Shown in pieces: positions 20,951-31,750 of a stretch of DNA of 64,000 nt. The translations under genes were made by a program, and so were the position numbers. The DNA lies in assembly GCA_002682825.1 (NCBI GenBank), contig NOKP01000005.1:558001-622000 (forward strand), given 5' to 3'. The notes beneath the pieces were generated by a model. The model was given only the letters and a program-made list of their open reading frames with translations. It had not been told where the DNA came from and made no database searches. The stretch comes from Neonectria sp. B-13 (lineage: Eukaryota > Ascomycota > Sordariomycetes > Hypocreales > Nectriaceae). Within the stretch, counting starts at the first letter, position 1, and each line of letters begins with the position of its first letter.

Positions 20951-22061
20951 CTATTCCACCTGGTAGACCAACTTCGTCCCGCTCACTCTGTAGTTCTTCA
21001 AGTCCTCAAGCCCTTCAGGAATAGCTTCCAGTCCGCCACTCCTCACCTCTGTACGATGCGTCTTGAAGCTACCATCGCCTAGCAACTTCTCGGTAACCGT
21101 GATGAATTTCTTTGCAAATTCAAAGTCTTCCTGGCTGGCTGGTATGGAATAGGGTCCCCTCTCAAACGGCTCTGCGTAGATAGTATAGGCCATGGAAGTG
21201 AAGGAGGTGACGTCGTCACGGCCCGAGCCTTGAGGAGAAAGACCTCCATAGATGGGCTGCCCACCTGATGGGTTCTTCTCCGTGGACAGAGCGTCGGCAC
21301 AGGCCTTGGGCGATGGATCCTCGGCAAAGCAGTCCCATGCGTAAAAGAGCCGGTTCTTAGTAAGTTCCCGGATATCGGCGCCACAGGTAGGTGAATTGTA
21401 GTCGAAGACGTGGTCGGCGCCATGTGCCTTGACGTACTCGAAGTTGCGAGGCGAGCAGGTTGTGATGACCTCGAGTCCCGAGCTACATGCGTATTAGCCA
21501 GGGCAGTATTCCAGCGGATTGATTGACTTGCAGCTTCGCAAACTGGATGCCCAGAATACCAGTCGCCGTGCTTCCTCCATAAATGAGGACAGGGAACTTC
21601 TCTTTGGCCGGAGCAGTTGGCCACGGCAGTTTCATTTTCTGATACAGACCCTGTCCCACGGTAGCTGTTCCAACGCCCAGCGTGACTGCCTCTTCAAAAT
21701 CCACGATATCTGGGATCTTTATCTGGACGTCTCCTTTGACGACTATGTACTGGGCGAACGCTCCGCCATCCAAACGAAGGGGGTTGTTGCCGTTTGCCAT
21801 GCCAGCGATGCGGTCGCCCTTCTTCCATGCCTTCTCGACACCCTCGCCCACCTCCTCGACAACACCGGCGTAGTCACATCCAAGGGTGAAACCCAGAGTG
21901 TCCAGCCAGGTAACAGCTTTCCAGTCTGATGGGTTCAATGCAACAAACTCGGGTTTTACCAGGACTTCGCCATGACGAAGACTAGGGAGTGGCCCATCCA
22001 CGACCGCTGCTTTGTGGCCTTCGACACTCTTCAGGGACTTGATTGTTTTGGGAAGTACCAT
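20951..22061 (-). CDS. Zinc-type MDR enoyl reductase/alcohol dehydrogenase
   Basis: Exon 1 is 22061-21532 and exon 2 is 21482-20951, giving 353 aa. The intron at 21483-21531 is a GC-AG type (GCAAGT donor). Only this junction restores QFAKL-SGLEVITTCSP, a well-known family string. Domains: GroES-like N-terminal (ALNPSDWKAV, GCDYAGVVEEVG), then a Rossmann fold with YGGSTATGILGIQFAK. The catalytic zinc ligands of true alcohol dehydrogenases are absent, as in trans-acting enoyl reductases and quinone-reductase-like proteins. These use NADPH to reduce C=C bonds and often partner polyketide synthases, but none is nearby here. The start is the ATG at 22061; no earlier in-frame ATG exists. Confidence 0.9.
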
Positions 22062-23169
22062 TATGGAAGTTACCAATGGTAGTGGTTGTTAGGGTGATGT
22101 AAGAGAGAACTTTATTATGCTTGATGAGTTGATGGGCACGATGAAGTGGAACAAGTTAACGGAAATGAGCGGCGGTCCTCCCCGGCTCTTATATCTATAG
22201 AGCTAGATTATTGGCTCTTCCACGGTGGCATGATACTTGATAAAAGTATACTCGGGACAACCGGACGAAGGCTCTTGGCGCTTGAACTGTGGGTCATCAT
22301 ATTCCTTGCTCTAGTTGCCCATTTCATTGAGTATGAAACAGCTATAGACCTAACCCATCCAGATCTAGAACTGATGCCTTGTTAACACGAGTGGCAGTAG
22401 CCTGCCACGAAGTTTGCAGTCTGCACTGACCCGTTAATCAACAAATTCCATGAGATCCTCGTGCTGAAGCCAATGGCCTAATTGTTTTAGCGTTCGAAGA
22501 GCGCTCAGTATACTTGCGAAAAGAGTGCATGATTGCAGCCGCTATACAGAACGAGTGGTGTGGCATTCAATACGAATACTGATCACTAATCTATTTCTAA
22601 GCTGAGATTAGTCAAATAGTCCGTCTCCGCAACGGCGGCGCATGGAACTCGGGTTGTATATTTGCCGAGGTCGGCGGAATTACGTATGGAGCCGTCGGTC
22701 TGGAGTTCTAGTTCCCCCGAAGTGCAGTCTCAGGCAAAATGTTTAGCACTACGGGAGATTTTCAACAAGAAGGCTTGCGATTAAATCACGATTACTTCAA
22801 TGGAACATCAGTAAATGATCGCTATTATTCGGCGACGATTACGCCATAATTGGAGAGCTGGCTCATGGATAGCTACTGGACGCCCTGCATCCACAACGCA
22901 AGAGACTTTTATGACCCCAGATGTCCACCCAGTGCAAAGAGCTTTTCCTGCTAGTGTCCAGCAAATCCACAACGACATGTCTCTTTACCGCTGTCCAACA
23001 AGCCTCTTCGATGTTGCAGCGCCGGGTAATTTGATGAGTGTCACTCACCAAACTTGATGTTGTATGTATCATACCTCAATTAGCTCCTCTTGAGAAACTG
23101 CATATTTATGGAAACGTATTCTCTTTATTTGGTCTACTTAATGAGCGCATTCTGTATGTGCGTGGTCCA
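22062..23169. other. Gene-free stretch
   Basis: This holds the promoter of the minus-strand reductase and the 3' flank of the EthD gene. No gene was recognised. AATACGAATACT at 22569 resembles the regulatory palindrome but is not symmetric. Confidence 0.45.
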
Positions 23170-23511
23170 TCACTCTCCTTTCGACCAGCTTGCTGGAGCC
23201 TCTCCCACCAACACCAGGGGCTTCGTGTTGGTAAAGTTAGGCGTGTCCTCAAACACGGTCTTCGTCTCAGACGCAGCCATAGCCTTGCCCACACCTTCTG
23301 GGCTATCAAAAGTCACGATAGCTGCGACAGAATATGGCAGCGTCTCCCCGCCCACGGCGGTCGTAAACTTGACGACCTGGAAATCCTTCAGACCGAGGCT
23401 TTTCCAGGCCTCAATGGCAAGTTTGAAGTGTATAGTGACATAGTACTCCACGTCAAACGTCTCGCCGTCCTTGAGGGCGGGGTAAAGAACGGTCACAGTT
23501 GAGGGGGCCAT
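23170..23511 (-). CDS. EthD-like dimeric alpha/beta-barrel protein
   Basis: This is a 113-residue single-exon protein, close to the size of EthD-domain proteins (about 100). It begins with the strand TVTVLYPALKDGETFDVEYY and contains FKLAIEAWKSLGLKDFQV. It ends with the family block YSVAAIVTFDSPEGVGKAM, VFEDTPNFTNTKP and VLVGE. Such proteins form ferredoxin-like dimers. Some act in degradation of ethers or aromatics or as small cyclases; the role here is unknown. The typical catalytic His of some members sits at the TIHF position. Confidence 0.85.
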   Translation of the reverse strand: MAPSTVTVLYPALKDGETFDVEYYVTIHFKLAIEAWKSLGLKDFQVVKFTTAVGGETLPYSVAAIVTFDSPEGVGKAMAASETKTVFEDTPNFTNTKPLVLVGEAPASWSKGE

Positions 23512-24188
23512 GGTCGTAAGCGGTGTGGATGCTGAGAGGGTGATTTGCGGGGCTGGTCAGATTAGTTATGCTTATAATCAAGGGAGGCCGGGATGCGTTG
23601 CTACCTGGATTTGACGGTTCCTGAGGCGTGTACAAATACTACCTCGTCTTTGAAGGGAAATCTGCTGGAGCTGTATAAGTATTATAATAAACAAAACGTC
23701 CCGGTTTTATAATAAATTGCTTCCAGCTACTCGGCGGTCTACCTGGCATAGAATCCGACCTAGGCCACATGTGGTGCAATACTCCGTACCTCGGCAGTCA
23801 ACGACACCGCCTAAAAGTGTCGCGATAGCTGGAAGAGACTAAAAGTGGTGCAATCATCTGTGAGTGGGTGTGGTGTGAGATCTGCGAGCTGACCGCTTTT
23901 CAAGAATGTCTCCTATTCCATTTCCACAACTCCGCATCTTAGACGCTAATCTCACCATTAAACTTTACACTAAATCCCTTCAAGGAAGCACTTATGAAGT
24001 AGCAATCCTGTCCTCTGACTGAGATTGACATGCATTCTCTATATCTAACGAAACACTAACTCTCTGATGTTGAATTCCCTATACAGTAACTCAGTATGAA
24101 GAGTATATAATATGACACAAGCACTTGAACAAAAATCGCACCACAGCCTGGCAGCTCCAGCTCCAGCTTCCCCAATCCGAAGAGTCAT
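23512..24188. other. Intergenic, no gene seen
   Basis: AT-leaning sequence between the EthD promoter and the 3' end of the esterase gene. It contains TATTATAATAAAC-like runs near 23680 that may belong to the EthD promoter region. Nothing else is supported. Confidence 0.4.
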
Positions 24189-25860
24189 CTAGACGCATTC
24201 AAAGTCCTCGCTCTGGTAAGTCCCATTGCGCTCCGTTCCACTTGCCTTTAGCTTCGACATCTTGGGATACGGGCAGAGAAGGCGATTCTGCTCCTCGTCG
24301 TTGTCATCCTGATACGAATGCGGCAGCTGCTCGGGGACGGTTCCATTCTCCACCCAGGCCCTGAGCGCGTCGAAAGTGTTAGACGGCTGACCTCCAGATC
24401 CACCGGAGCAGTGCAAAAGGCCAGGAACCTCAAAGATGCGGTAGAATTGGTCGACAGTGGGGATGATCTCGGTGACCTTGTCGTAGTAATGCTCGGTGCC
24501 TTTGACAGGGATGATTTGGTCATTCTATACCGTGTTAGAGAGTCGCCCAAATTGTGCTAGCCTTGATTGCTCACCATTCCGTGGTACCCGAGTATCTTTC
24601 CACCTCTTTCGTGAAAGGCAGTCAAGTCTGGATCGCTGGTACCGATAACTGAATCATATCGCTGTACGGAAGCATGGAAGTAACTCTCCATCTCATCGCG
24701 TGTCATGTTCTCATACGACCACTTGGAATCAGACTCGATCCAGTACTTGATCCAAACCTCTCCAAGCCCTAGAGGAATCCCCTTGCACGTTCCATTAGAG
24801 CATGAGGTCATGGCAGGGCCAATGTCATTAGTCAACGCTGTCGTAGAGCCCGTGAGCTGGCTACCGATATTGGTCCCGTACCACATGAACTTGCCATTTT
24901 GTGTCCTTGGTCCGGTCCAGGCAGCTTTGGCCAGCGTGGCTGCGTTCTCGGAAATGGTCATGTTCTTCCCAGTGTCGGAACAACTAAACGATGTCCCGAC
25001 CACAGTCAGCGGATCGAACTTGCAAGCAGCGTCATCGGCGATAATGCCGTCAACAATGCCATCGAGACCGTCGCACTCTTCCACAGCAAGTGCAGTAATG
25101 ACGTCGAGTTCGCAAGGGTACGGATAGTAGTTCATGACCCTCATTAAAAGCTGCGGCCAGAAGCTTGCCGAGAATAACTGGTTCCAGTAGATTGCCGGCG
25201 CATTGGCCTGGATCCCATCGTAGGCATTTGGGTAACGCTGTGCAAGCATCATGCCTTGTCTGCCGCCCTGAGAGCAGCCGCTCCAGTACGAGTAGTCGGG
25301 GGCCTGGCCGTAGAAGCTTGCAATCAGGCTCTTGGAAATAATAGCCTGGCGAAGTTAGCAATCAACCATACAAAGCCAATCCTGAACGGTACCTGGTCAT
25401 TGAGAGAGACGGAGGCGAGGTTGTTGAGCGAGTCGAGGTTCGGATTCCCCTCGCTACGCAAAGCCCAGCTGTCCGGTCCGTAATCAGCCTGCATCAATAA
25501 CCCAGCATCTGTCGTGCTTGTCGCATAGCCTTCTCCCACAGCTCCGGACATGGCCGTATAACTCGGGGGGTATCGACCAGCAACCCAGCCTCCGCCACCA
25601 ACAGCTTGAAAGCGGCCGTTGTAGTTGTCAATGGGCAGCCATGTCTCAACGTGTATGGCATCGTTTTGGCCAGGATGCGTGTAGGTGACAGTCACGTTGC
25701 AAAAGTCGACGTTCTCCACTTTGACTGTTGGGTGGCCATAGTAGAGCAAAGAGTAGGCGGTGGCATTGTAGGATTCCACGAGGTTGACCTCGAAGGCAAG
25801 AATTTCAGCTCCAAAGAGCTGAGGCGCGGCGATGCTGCCAGATGAGCAGGATAATGTCAT
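24189..25860 (-). CDS. Tannase/feruloyl esterase family protein
   Basis: Exons are 25860-25393, 25345-24575 and 24524-24189, giving 524 aa. Introns of 47 and 50 bases (GTACCG...CTAAC...CAG and GTGAGC...CTAAC...TAG) join LNDQ to AIISKSL and GYHGM to NDQIIPV. The alpha/beta-hydrolase triad is visible: the nucleophile in YSYWSGCSQGGRQGMM (near residue 180), Asp in the NDQIIPV region, and His in PGLLHCSGGSGGQP. The family hydrolyses ester bonds of plant phenolics (gallates, ferulates). Conserved Cys residues and N-glycosylation sites imply secretion, yet the ATG at 25860 is followed at once by mature-like sequence (MTLSCSSGSIAAPQLFGAEI), and the upstream frame is closed. Either an N-terminal exon was missed or the protein has lost its signal. 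Palindromic sites lie at 26086-26119. Confidence 0.88.
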
Positions 25861-26085
25861 GGTTATCGAGTGTGAGAAGACAGTTGAGGAGTTGATGAGG
25901 AATTTGACTGCGGATCGAATTCATATTTAAGAGGACGTTGGCTCTCTACTTGAGACATCCTTTTAATGTGCTCTCGTTAACTTGATCCCGGCAGTGCTGC
26001 AGCGACAGCATGGACAGGAGTCCACTCCACAGCAAAGGGGCCGTTATCCACATTTGTTCGCTGGTAGTGGAGCACTTGTTGAGAA

Positions 26086-26119
26086 TTTACGAGTATTCGT
26101 CCTTGGCAATACTCGTATT
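26086..26119. promoter_or_regulatory. Paired AATAC-NN-GTATT sites upstream of the esterase
   Basis: TTTACGAGTATT at 26086-26097 (one arm mismatch) and AATACTCGTATT at 26108-26119 (perfect) lie 226-259 bases before the esterase ATG at 25860. The second holds the ATACGAGTAT core on the minus strand. Site centres are 22 bases apart, about two helical turns, which would put two bound dimers on one face. Confidence 0.55.
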
Positions 26120-26539
26120 TATGGCGGATGCCGATACGTGTGTAGAAATAGAATAATATCGCCTGGAAGCGTCCATCTTAATTTTAACCATCCAGCCTAG
26201 GACGAATGTCTCATACGTTTGTACTCTAAGGTTTCTTCGTTGCACGTTCCAACCTCGCCAAGGCCGCTCAGTACAACGAGGTTCCGAGGACATCAAGAAA
26301 ACGGTCATCAAACTATTGAAGAACCTCAGCAAGGAAGTCATCGTAGATACTCGATAAAAGACCTCTTTGCACAAGACACCATGTTCCGGCCAACACCACC
26401 TCCATCGGAAGAGTTGTAGACCGGCCGGAGAGGCTCCGCACCAGAACCATGAGGGTTGAACCTGGTGATCATGTTAACCCATGCCGCGGAGACTTGCTTG
26501 GCAAGGCCAGGTTCTTTTCGGAGACGAGTAGCTTGAGGG

Positions 26540-26863
26540 TACCAGCGAAGCAACAATGAGGTTACATTTGAGTGCCTCCGGCTTGTGATTGCCCGCGACG
26601 ATGCGCTCATGTATTCTGAGCCGTGGCGGTGGATGCTCCCGACCCGGCACCATTACGCGGCGCTTCTCCTCCAGCAGGGCCACGTCGAAGAAGCAGCGGC
26701 TGCCTATGCAGAGGATCTGGGTTTGTATGAGTCGCTAGTACGCGCGTACCAGCATCCTAGCAACGTCTGGGCGCTGCACGGCTTCCACGAGTGCCTCGTA
26801 CGACTTGGGCCGCACTGTCGAAGCGGGAATTATAAAAAAGCAGCTGACCCTCGCTGGTGCTAG
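26540..26863 (+). pseudogene. TPR-domain protein remnant
   Basis: The C-terminal part of a fungal tetratricopeptide-like protein is readable: RLVIARDDALMYSEPWRW, PTRHHYAALLLQQGHVEEAA, AYAEDLGLYESLVRAYQHP and NVWALHGFHECLVRLG. The normal upstream body of the protein is missing in all frames. After LVRLG the reading departs from the family and ends quickly. Upstream YQRSNNEVTFEC keeps the frame for only a few codons. I read it as a truncated, dead copy. Confidence 0.65.
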
Positions 26864-27095
26864 TGCTGATTTACTAATCAAATCATCGTGCTTTTACCGA
26901 CTAGAGACCTGTAAGGTTGCGGAGAAAAAGTGCGGTGGTGGTGGCTAGCTGTACCTAAAATGCGTCTATGATGTTTCAAGGCTCAACAACGTCCGTATGA
27001 GGCACGAAAAGTAATTTCTGACAGCTATCCGTTCCCGATTCTAGCTGCAACCTACTAGTGGCTGCATGAACGGAATGAGGGTAAAGAGGGTTGAG

Positions 27096-27658
27096 TCATA
27101 CAAAAGCCTCGACATCGATCGTGCTTAGGCTAGTAAAGGTCTTGTCTACACTACCGGCCTTGATAGAAACCGTGTCAAGAAACGCCTCAAGTTCACAGCA
27201 GAAAGCAGAACCGTAGTCACCACAGAAGCGAGTTTGGTATGGCTTCTTTGAATCGGCAACGTAAGTGTGATACTTGGTAGTTCCTACAAGAGAAAAGATG
27301 ATACAATTCTATCATGAAATATAATAGAGAAACATACCCTGGATAATCTTGAGAGATTTGCAAGGAATAATCACATTAATATTAAAGGCACTTGGTGCGC
27401 TATGGGTGAACTGGGTGAGTATGCTGAAGAACTCTGAGAATTAGAGCAAGCACCTACCTTCTAGCAGTTAAGACAGTAGCAGACGACCTTGACTCCAGAA
27501 TCAACTATTTTAGCCGCCAGTCACTGTTCCTATTAAGCGCACATGCCGCTTTTATGAGTTCGACGCTGGGAATATCATGCTACTAGTACTTACTTACTTT
27601 CCGCTGTGTACCGAACAGCGTTACACGCGCATCCGCTCGTGACAGAAATGGTGACCAG
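27096..27658 (-). pseudogene. Dead GFA/CENP-V-domain gene
   Basis: Exon-like blocks of a glutathione-dependent formaldehyde-activating (GFA) fold protein run in order on the minus strand: VTISVTSGCACNAVRYTAE, then VVCYCLNC, SAFNINVIIPCKSLKIIQG, a clean intron (GTATGT...TTGTAG, about 27290-27340), then TKYHTYVADSKKPYQTRFCG and IKAGSVDKTF to a TGA at 27096-27098. Zinc-ligand cysteines CxC and CxxC survive. However, the codon after CLNC is TAG, the start codon position reads CTG with no ATG upstream in frame, and the second splice does not keep phase. It is probably a recent pseudogene. The live family member at 28408 lies head to head with it. Confidence 0.65.
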
Positions 27659-28407
27659 GGGAGTATTTTCTATTAGTCACAAAAGATGAATTGGGATTGA
27701 ACGTGGTCGTGTTTTATCTTTCGAGTTGTTTGATGATAGCGACAGGAGAAGAAAGCCTAGGTATTGCGACCAAGGGAACAGGGGCTTTTATATCCCAGAT
27801 TCGTAGTGATGACATACTTCCCCTGACTACCATTGTAGTCATCGATCTTTCGTTAGACCTTCAGGATTAGACAACAATCGTGGCGTTTCCATGACTTCAA
27901 AGCCGAGATCCGTCTTTAGACCGTCGGAGCAATTAGTAATGTGTCAATTACCGCGAGGCGGCCCAAAGGCTCGGGTTTCGGTACTCGGATTAGGAACGCG
28001 GCACAACTTGTACTGTCAGAACCGAGTGGCGATCATCCGAAAGAATGCTTCGGATTTTGGGAAAGCCGAGACAGAAACTTCTGTACAAACCTGAAGTCAT
28101 ACGAAGCACGGGCGCAATGACAAACTTCCTCCGAGGCGAGCAATCGTACAGGTGCGCCCCTGACAAGCTGGAATGCACTCCACGGTCTTTGACCACTGAA
28201 AGCCGGAGAAACCGTGCTTGCTCATGGAACGGGAGGAGTCAGCACCTCGGCGTTGCAGGTGTGCACCCTACCCCGGACTCCATACTCACGGTACATCAAC
28301 ACATTCCTTGTACTATAATTACCCCATGCCTCCTCCTTCCTACCGTCTCATATCAAATTTACCTGCTCTAAGCCTTTCTTCAAAACAATCCAATTTCCCC
28401 CATCACA

Positions 28408-28878
28408 ATGACTATAACCACTGGAGCTTGTCTGTGTGGCACATGCGCCTACTCATATGAAGGCAATCCAGGTGTTCGAGTACGTTAAGTCCTGATTTCC
28501 CCAGACGTATGTCTATCGTCTGATATAATCCAGGCTCTCTGTTACTGTGGCCCTTGTCGCAAAATCTCCGGAGGGACCAATACCGTCAATGTTGGAGTCC
28601 CAGAGGCAAAGTTTTCAGTCACCAAAGGGCAGCCTAAATCATACGCAATGCAACACCAGTGGGGATTAACACTGTCGGTATTCTTTTGCCCCGAGTGCGC
28701 AACTGTGCTGTGGAAGACAGCCACAGACGCAGGATTACAAGGAATGAAGCTCGTTCAGGCGGGGACGTTGTCGGACGCGTCACTGCTAAATGAGAAAATC
28801 GATGTGGAGTTTTATTCGCCGGAGAGGCCGTCGTGGTTGACTCCTGTCGAGAATGCAGACCAGAGGGCGCAGTTCTGA
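28408..28878 (+). CDS. GFA/CENP-V-domain protein
   Basis: Exon 1 is 28408-28479 and exon 2 is 28534-28878. The 54-base intron (GTACGT...CAG) joins GVR to ALCYCGPCRK and gives 138 aa, the normal length. Zinc-binding cysteines appear as CLCGTC, CYCGPC and FFCPECATVLW, with the usual KLVQAGTLSD strand. The fold was first known from bacterial glutathione-dependent formaldehyde-activating enzyme. Most fungal members have no proven reaction. It is single-domain, without a signal peptide. A dead relative lies 750 bases upstream on the other strand. Confidence 0.9.
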
Positions 28879-29168
28879 AATTTCGGAAGAGAACTGACAA
28901 GAGCTTGGAGCTATATCATGTTAACTAACATTGAAGTCAAACCTCCTACTGGAGCCGACCAGATAAACGTGTCAAAGCATAACGAAAGGTGTATTCACAT
29001 TGTGAAATACATCCTCGGGTTGAATACTATAACTTCACTCTGTACTTTCTCCTGCAGCCACAGTAGATATTAGCTCTAACAAACTGCACTCCGTCCACCG
29101 TTCGTACAACTGCGGGTAGCCCCAATGGCGAACATCTTCATACCGATACCACTCAAGCTAGTGGTCTA

Positions 29169-31629
29169 TCAAGAAGGGGCATTAATCCCAAGACTCTCAT
29201 TACTCCGGCCTTCCAAATCCAACTCGTACCGCCCTATGCTCATCCAGCCGCTATCTAACTGCAAAGTGTCTAGAATTGACTGAGGAAAGAAGTCCATAGT
29301 CGAATCCTGTAGGTTCATACCATCTTGCGGGGTCGTAGTCAGGAGATCAAGGCACTCATCGTCATCTCCGATCATAGGCAACCAGGGTACTTCCTGTAGA
29401 TTTGCGGATGTATCCAGACTATCCAAGGCGGTGGTTTGTTTCTCTTGTGGGAGTTGTGGGAGAGATGTTACACTTTGTTCGTCTTGCTGGGGGCTACCAG
29501 CGTTGAGGTGGTTCGCAAGTAGGAACTCATTCGACAGTCTAGCAACAGCCTTTTCCAGCTTTTTGGTGATTCGATCTTTGGTTGCGGCTAGACATGGCTC
29601 AAGCTCTGTCTTCAGCTCGTCCCAGATTATTCGCAGCAATCTTTGTCGGAGGAAATCCACAGACCCAGTTGTAGTACCGAACTCTGACAAGTCGTTCGAG
29701 GATGGAATGAGATCCCAGTCTATTTACTCGTAAGCAACTTTCGGGATAGAAGGAAAACATGGGAACAAACATGGACACGGTATGTCTTTCATCTTTGGCC
29801 AGATCATTTTATAGATGGCCTGGCACTTCTCGTACTCAGATTTATAGGCGCCCTGGCTGAACCGGGTCCGCACCGCCTTCTCCTGCTTGCTATCCATGCC
29901 TTCGATCGGCCGAGGCGCAACGACCTTGCATGGCACGCTTCTCTGGTGCACCACCAGTTGTTCTTCTTTGTCAAAGGTGACGTAGCAGCGGTTGCAGAAT
30001 ATCGGCTGGAGATGCCGGCGATACAGGTGTTCTCTGGAAAGATGTTAGCATGGCAGGGCTATTGCTTCAATGATAGTATAACTCACTTCACTCGGTGTGC
30101 TGTCGGCCAGGTCCCAAGGCAATGTTTTCTCAGCCGGTATATGTCAGGAAACCTTTTGAGGTACGGACATGCGAAACGTTCGGATTCAGCCTGGCCTTGA
30201 GCCTTTGGCTTTTTGGGCCGCTTTGGAGGCGGTTGGTCTCCTTCTCCATCGTCGTCCCCTGACTCTGAAGTTTGTCTTTTTGCTCTCCTCCTGGTGCCTT
30301 GGTTATTTGATTCCCTGCTGTTCGAACCTTGAGAGACTTGGGACTCGCCGTTTCCCTCCGGGCGAGAGACGAAATGCTCATCCTGCTCTTGTACCTGACT
30401 GTGAAGCCAATGCTCGACCGATGAGACGATTTCATTGAGCAGAACATGTCGTTGTTCGAGATTGTGGCTTCTCCAGAGACTTTCGTCAATCTTGTCTAAG
30501 CTTGTGCGTAGGTCTGAGGGATGGCTCCGTTGATGCTGACGTTCACCATCCACGTTCGGAACTGCGGAAGAGTTCTTACTAGCCATGTTGGAGTCAGATG
30601 CAATGCTGTCTTGCACGATATCCTCTGAATCGACAGACCCAAAGTCCCATTGGTATCCATGCACGTCGTCGCTTTTCATTTCCATTTGAAGCCTAGATAG
30701 CAAATTTTCCGCTTCTGAGTTTGGCGAAATATCATCCACATCTACTCACGGATTAGAGTGTTAGCGTGCTATTTCCACTTTGAGACCATCACTGCGACTT
30801 AATGGTGACGGCGGCCTTGGCGTTCCCGGAAAGAGAATGTCCCACATTTGAAACCACTTCTCGACATCGGGCATTTTGTCCCGGATGCTTTGGACTTGTT
30901 CTTCTTGGTTTCTAGTCATAGCCTTGACTTCGGAATCGAGCTCGAGGATTTCGCAGATGGTGTCTTGCCGCTGATGGATCGATAGAGAGCGAGAGTCGGA
31001 GAAATGATCGGAGCATCGGGGGCATTGAAGCCGGGTGGAATGAACTCTCATGAGGTGCTTCCTTGGGTCCGTGTTAGCAGATGTTGAAGTTGCGATTTGC
31101 AGAGGTGACGTTACCTTATATCAGAAACGGAACGCCATCCTATGCTGGCGCAAGTTGTCTTTCTGGGATCAAATTTGCTGTAAGGACAGGCAAAGCGAAG
31201 ATGATTCTCGGAGGTATTAGGCTTTGCCCTTTTGGAGCGATGACCCTGACCATTTCCGCCATGGCCATTTTTGTCAGCATTATTTGCATTATCCCCGGTT
31301 TCGTCGGCGGAACCTTCGTTGTTGCAACCAACTAACGGTTGACTGTCGGGTTGGTAAGACCGCTTGCCTCCCAACACGCCGTCTCGTTTTCTGTCAATCT
31401 CGTCACTTCCTTTAACCACTCTAGCAGTTGATAGGATGTCGAGGCTGTTGAAGACAAAGCGTCCTGTCGCCAGCTCGATCTTGGGAATGAGGTGGTCCAG
31501 GATGGATGATTGAGCAGGAAATTGACCACCTGCAGATGCATGTCCATTTTTTATGGCGGTGCTGGCATTCGGCCATGTCGTTTGTTGGTACTGAAAAGCG
31601 TGTGGCTCCTGGCGATTTATGCACAGCAT
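29169..31629 (-). CDS. C2H2-like zinc protein with two tandem modules
   Basis: Five exons: 31629-31115, 31061-30787, 30741-30087, 30033-29771 and 29719-29169, giving 752 aa. Each half carries one copy of a fungal module: a FACPY start, a split His/Cys part (SDIRKHLMRVH...LQCPRCSDHF in module 1; HRVKEHLYRRH...IFCNRCYVTF in module 2), then a spaced HQR..P/TxC and a helical KW/IY segment ending in FPGTPRPPSP in module 1. Basic nuclear-type patches (RSKRAKP, KRPKKPK) come before each module. The start ATG 31629 follows TTATATAA at 31743-31750 by about 115 bases. Intron 30742-30786 has a weak donor (GTCTCA). If it is not used, the first module would end at a stop at 30761 and the second would have no ATG near its beginning. 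Likely nuclear and regulatory, function unknown. Confidence 0.75.
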
Positions 31630-31744
31630 TGTGTGTACTGTGGATGTCGACAAGTGGGGGAAGGTAGTCAAAGGAATGGAAAATGGTGGTGATGAAGAAT
31701 AGCAGTTGAAAAAATGAAGCTTCTGGACGTCAGCCGCGTTTCTT

Positions 31745-31750
31745 ATATAA
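31745..31750 (-). promoter_or_regulatory. TATA box of the C2H2-like gene
   Basis: TTATATAA (31743-31750, symmetric) lies 114-121 bases upstream of the ATG at 31629 on the minus strand. A pyrimidine-rich leader runs between, typical of a fungal core promoter. Confidence 0.45.

Noticed and set aside
22569..22580. AATACGAATACT as another regulatory palindrome
   Set aside because: The right half repeats the left in direct orientation instead of inverted; it lacks the symmetry of the other sites.
22655..22676. TTGCCGAGGTC-type string shared, inverted, with 58657-58674
   Set aside because: About 18 bases with one mismatch; in a 64-kb window such a match is expected by chance, and no transposon features flank either copy.
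6178..25860. A secondary-metabolite gene cluster
   Set aside because: A regulator, exporter, methyltransferase and reductase are present, but no polyketide, peptide, terpene or other core enzyme is seen. I kept only the possible regulon.
30083..30761. Splitting the C2H2-like locus into two genes
   Set aside because: The second half would lack a start ATG near its beginning and a promoter, with only about 20 bases between them; a phase-correct intron joins them. Kept as one gene with a caveat.
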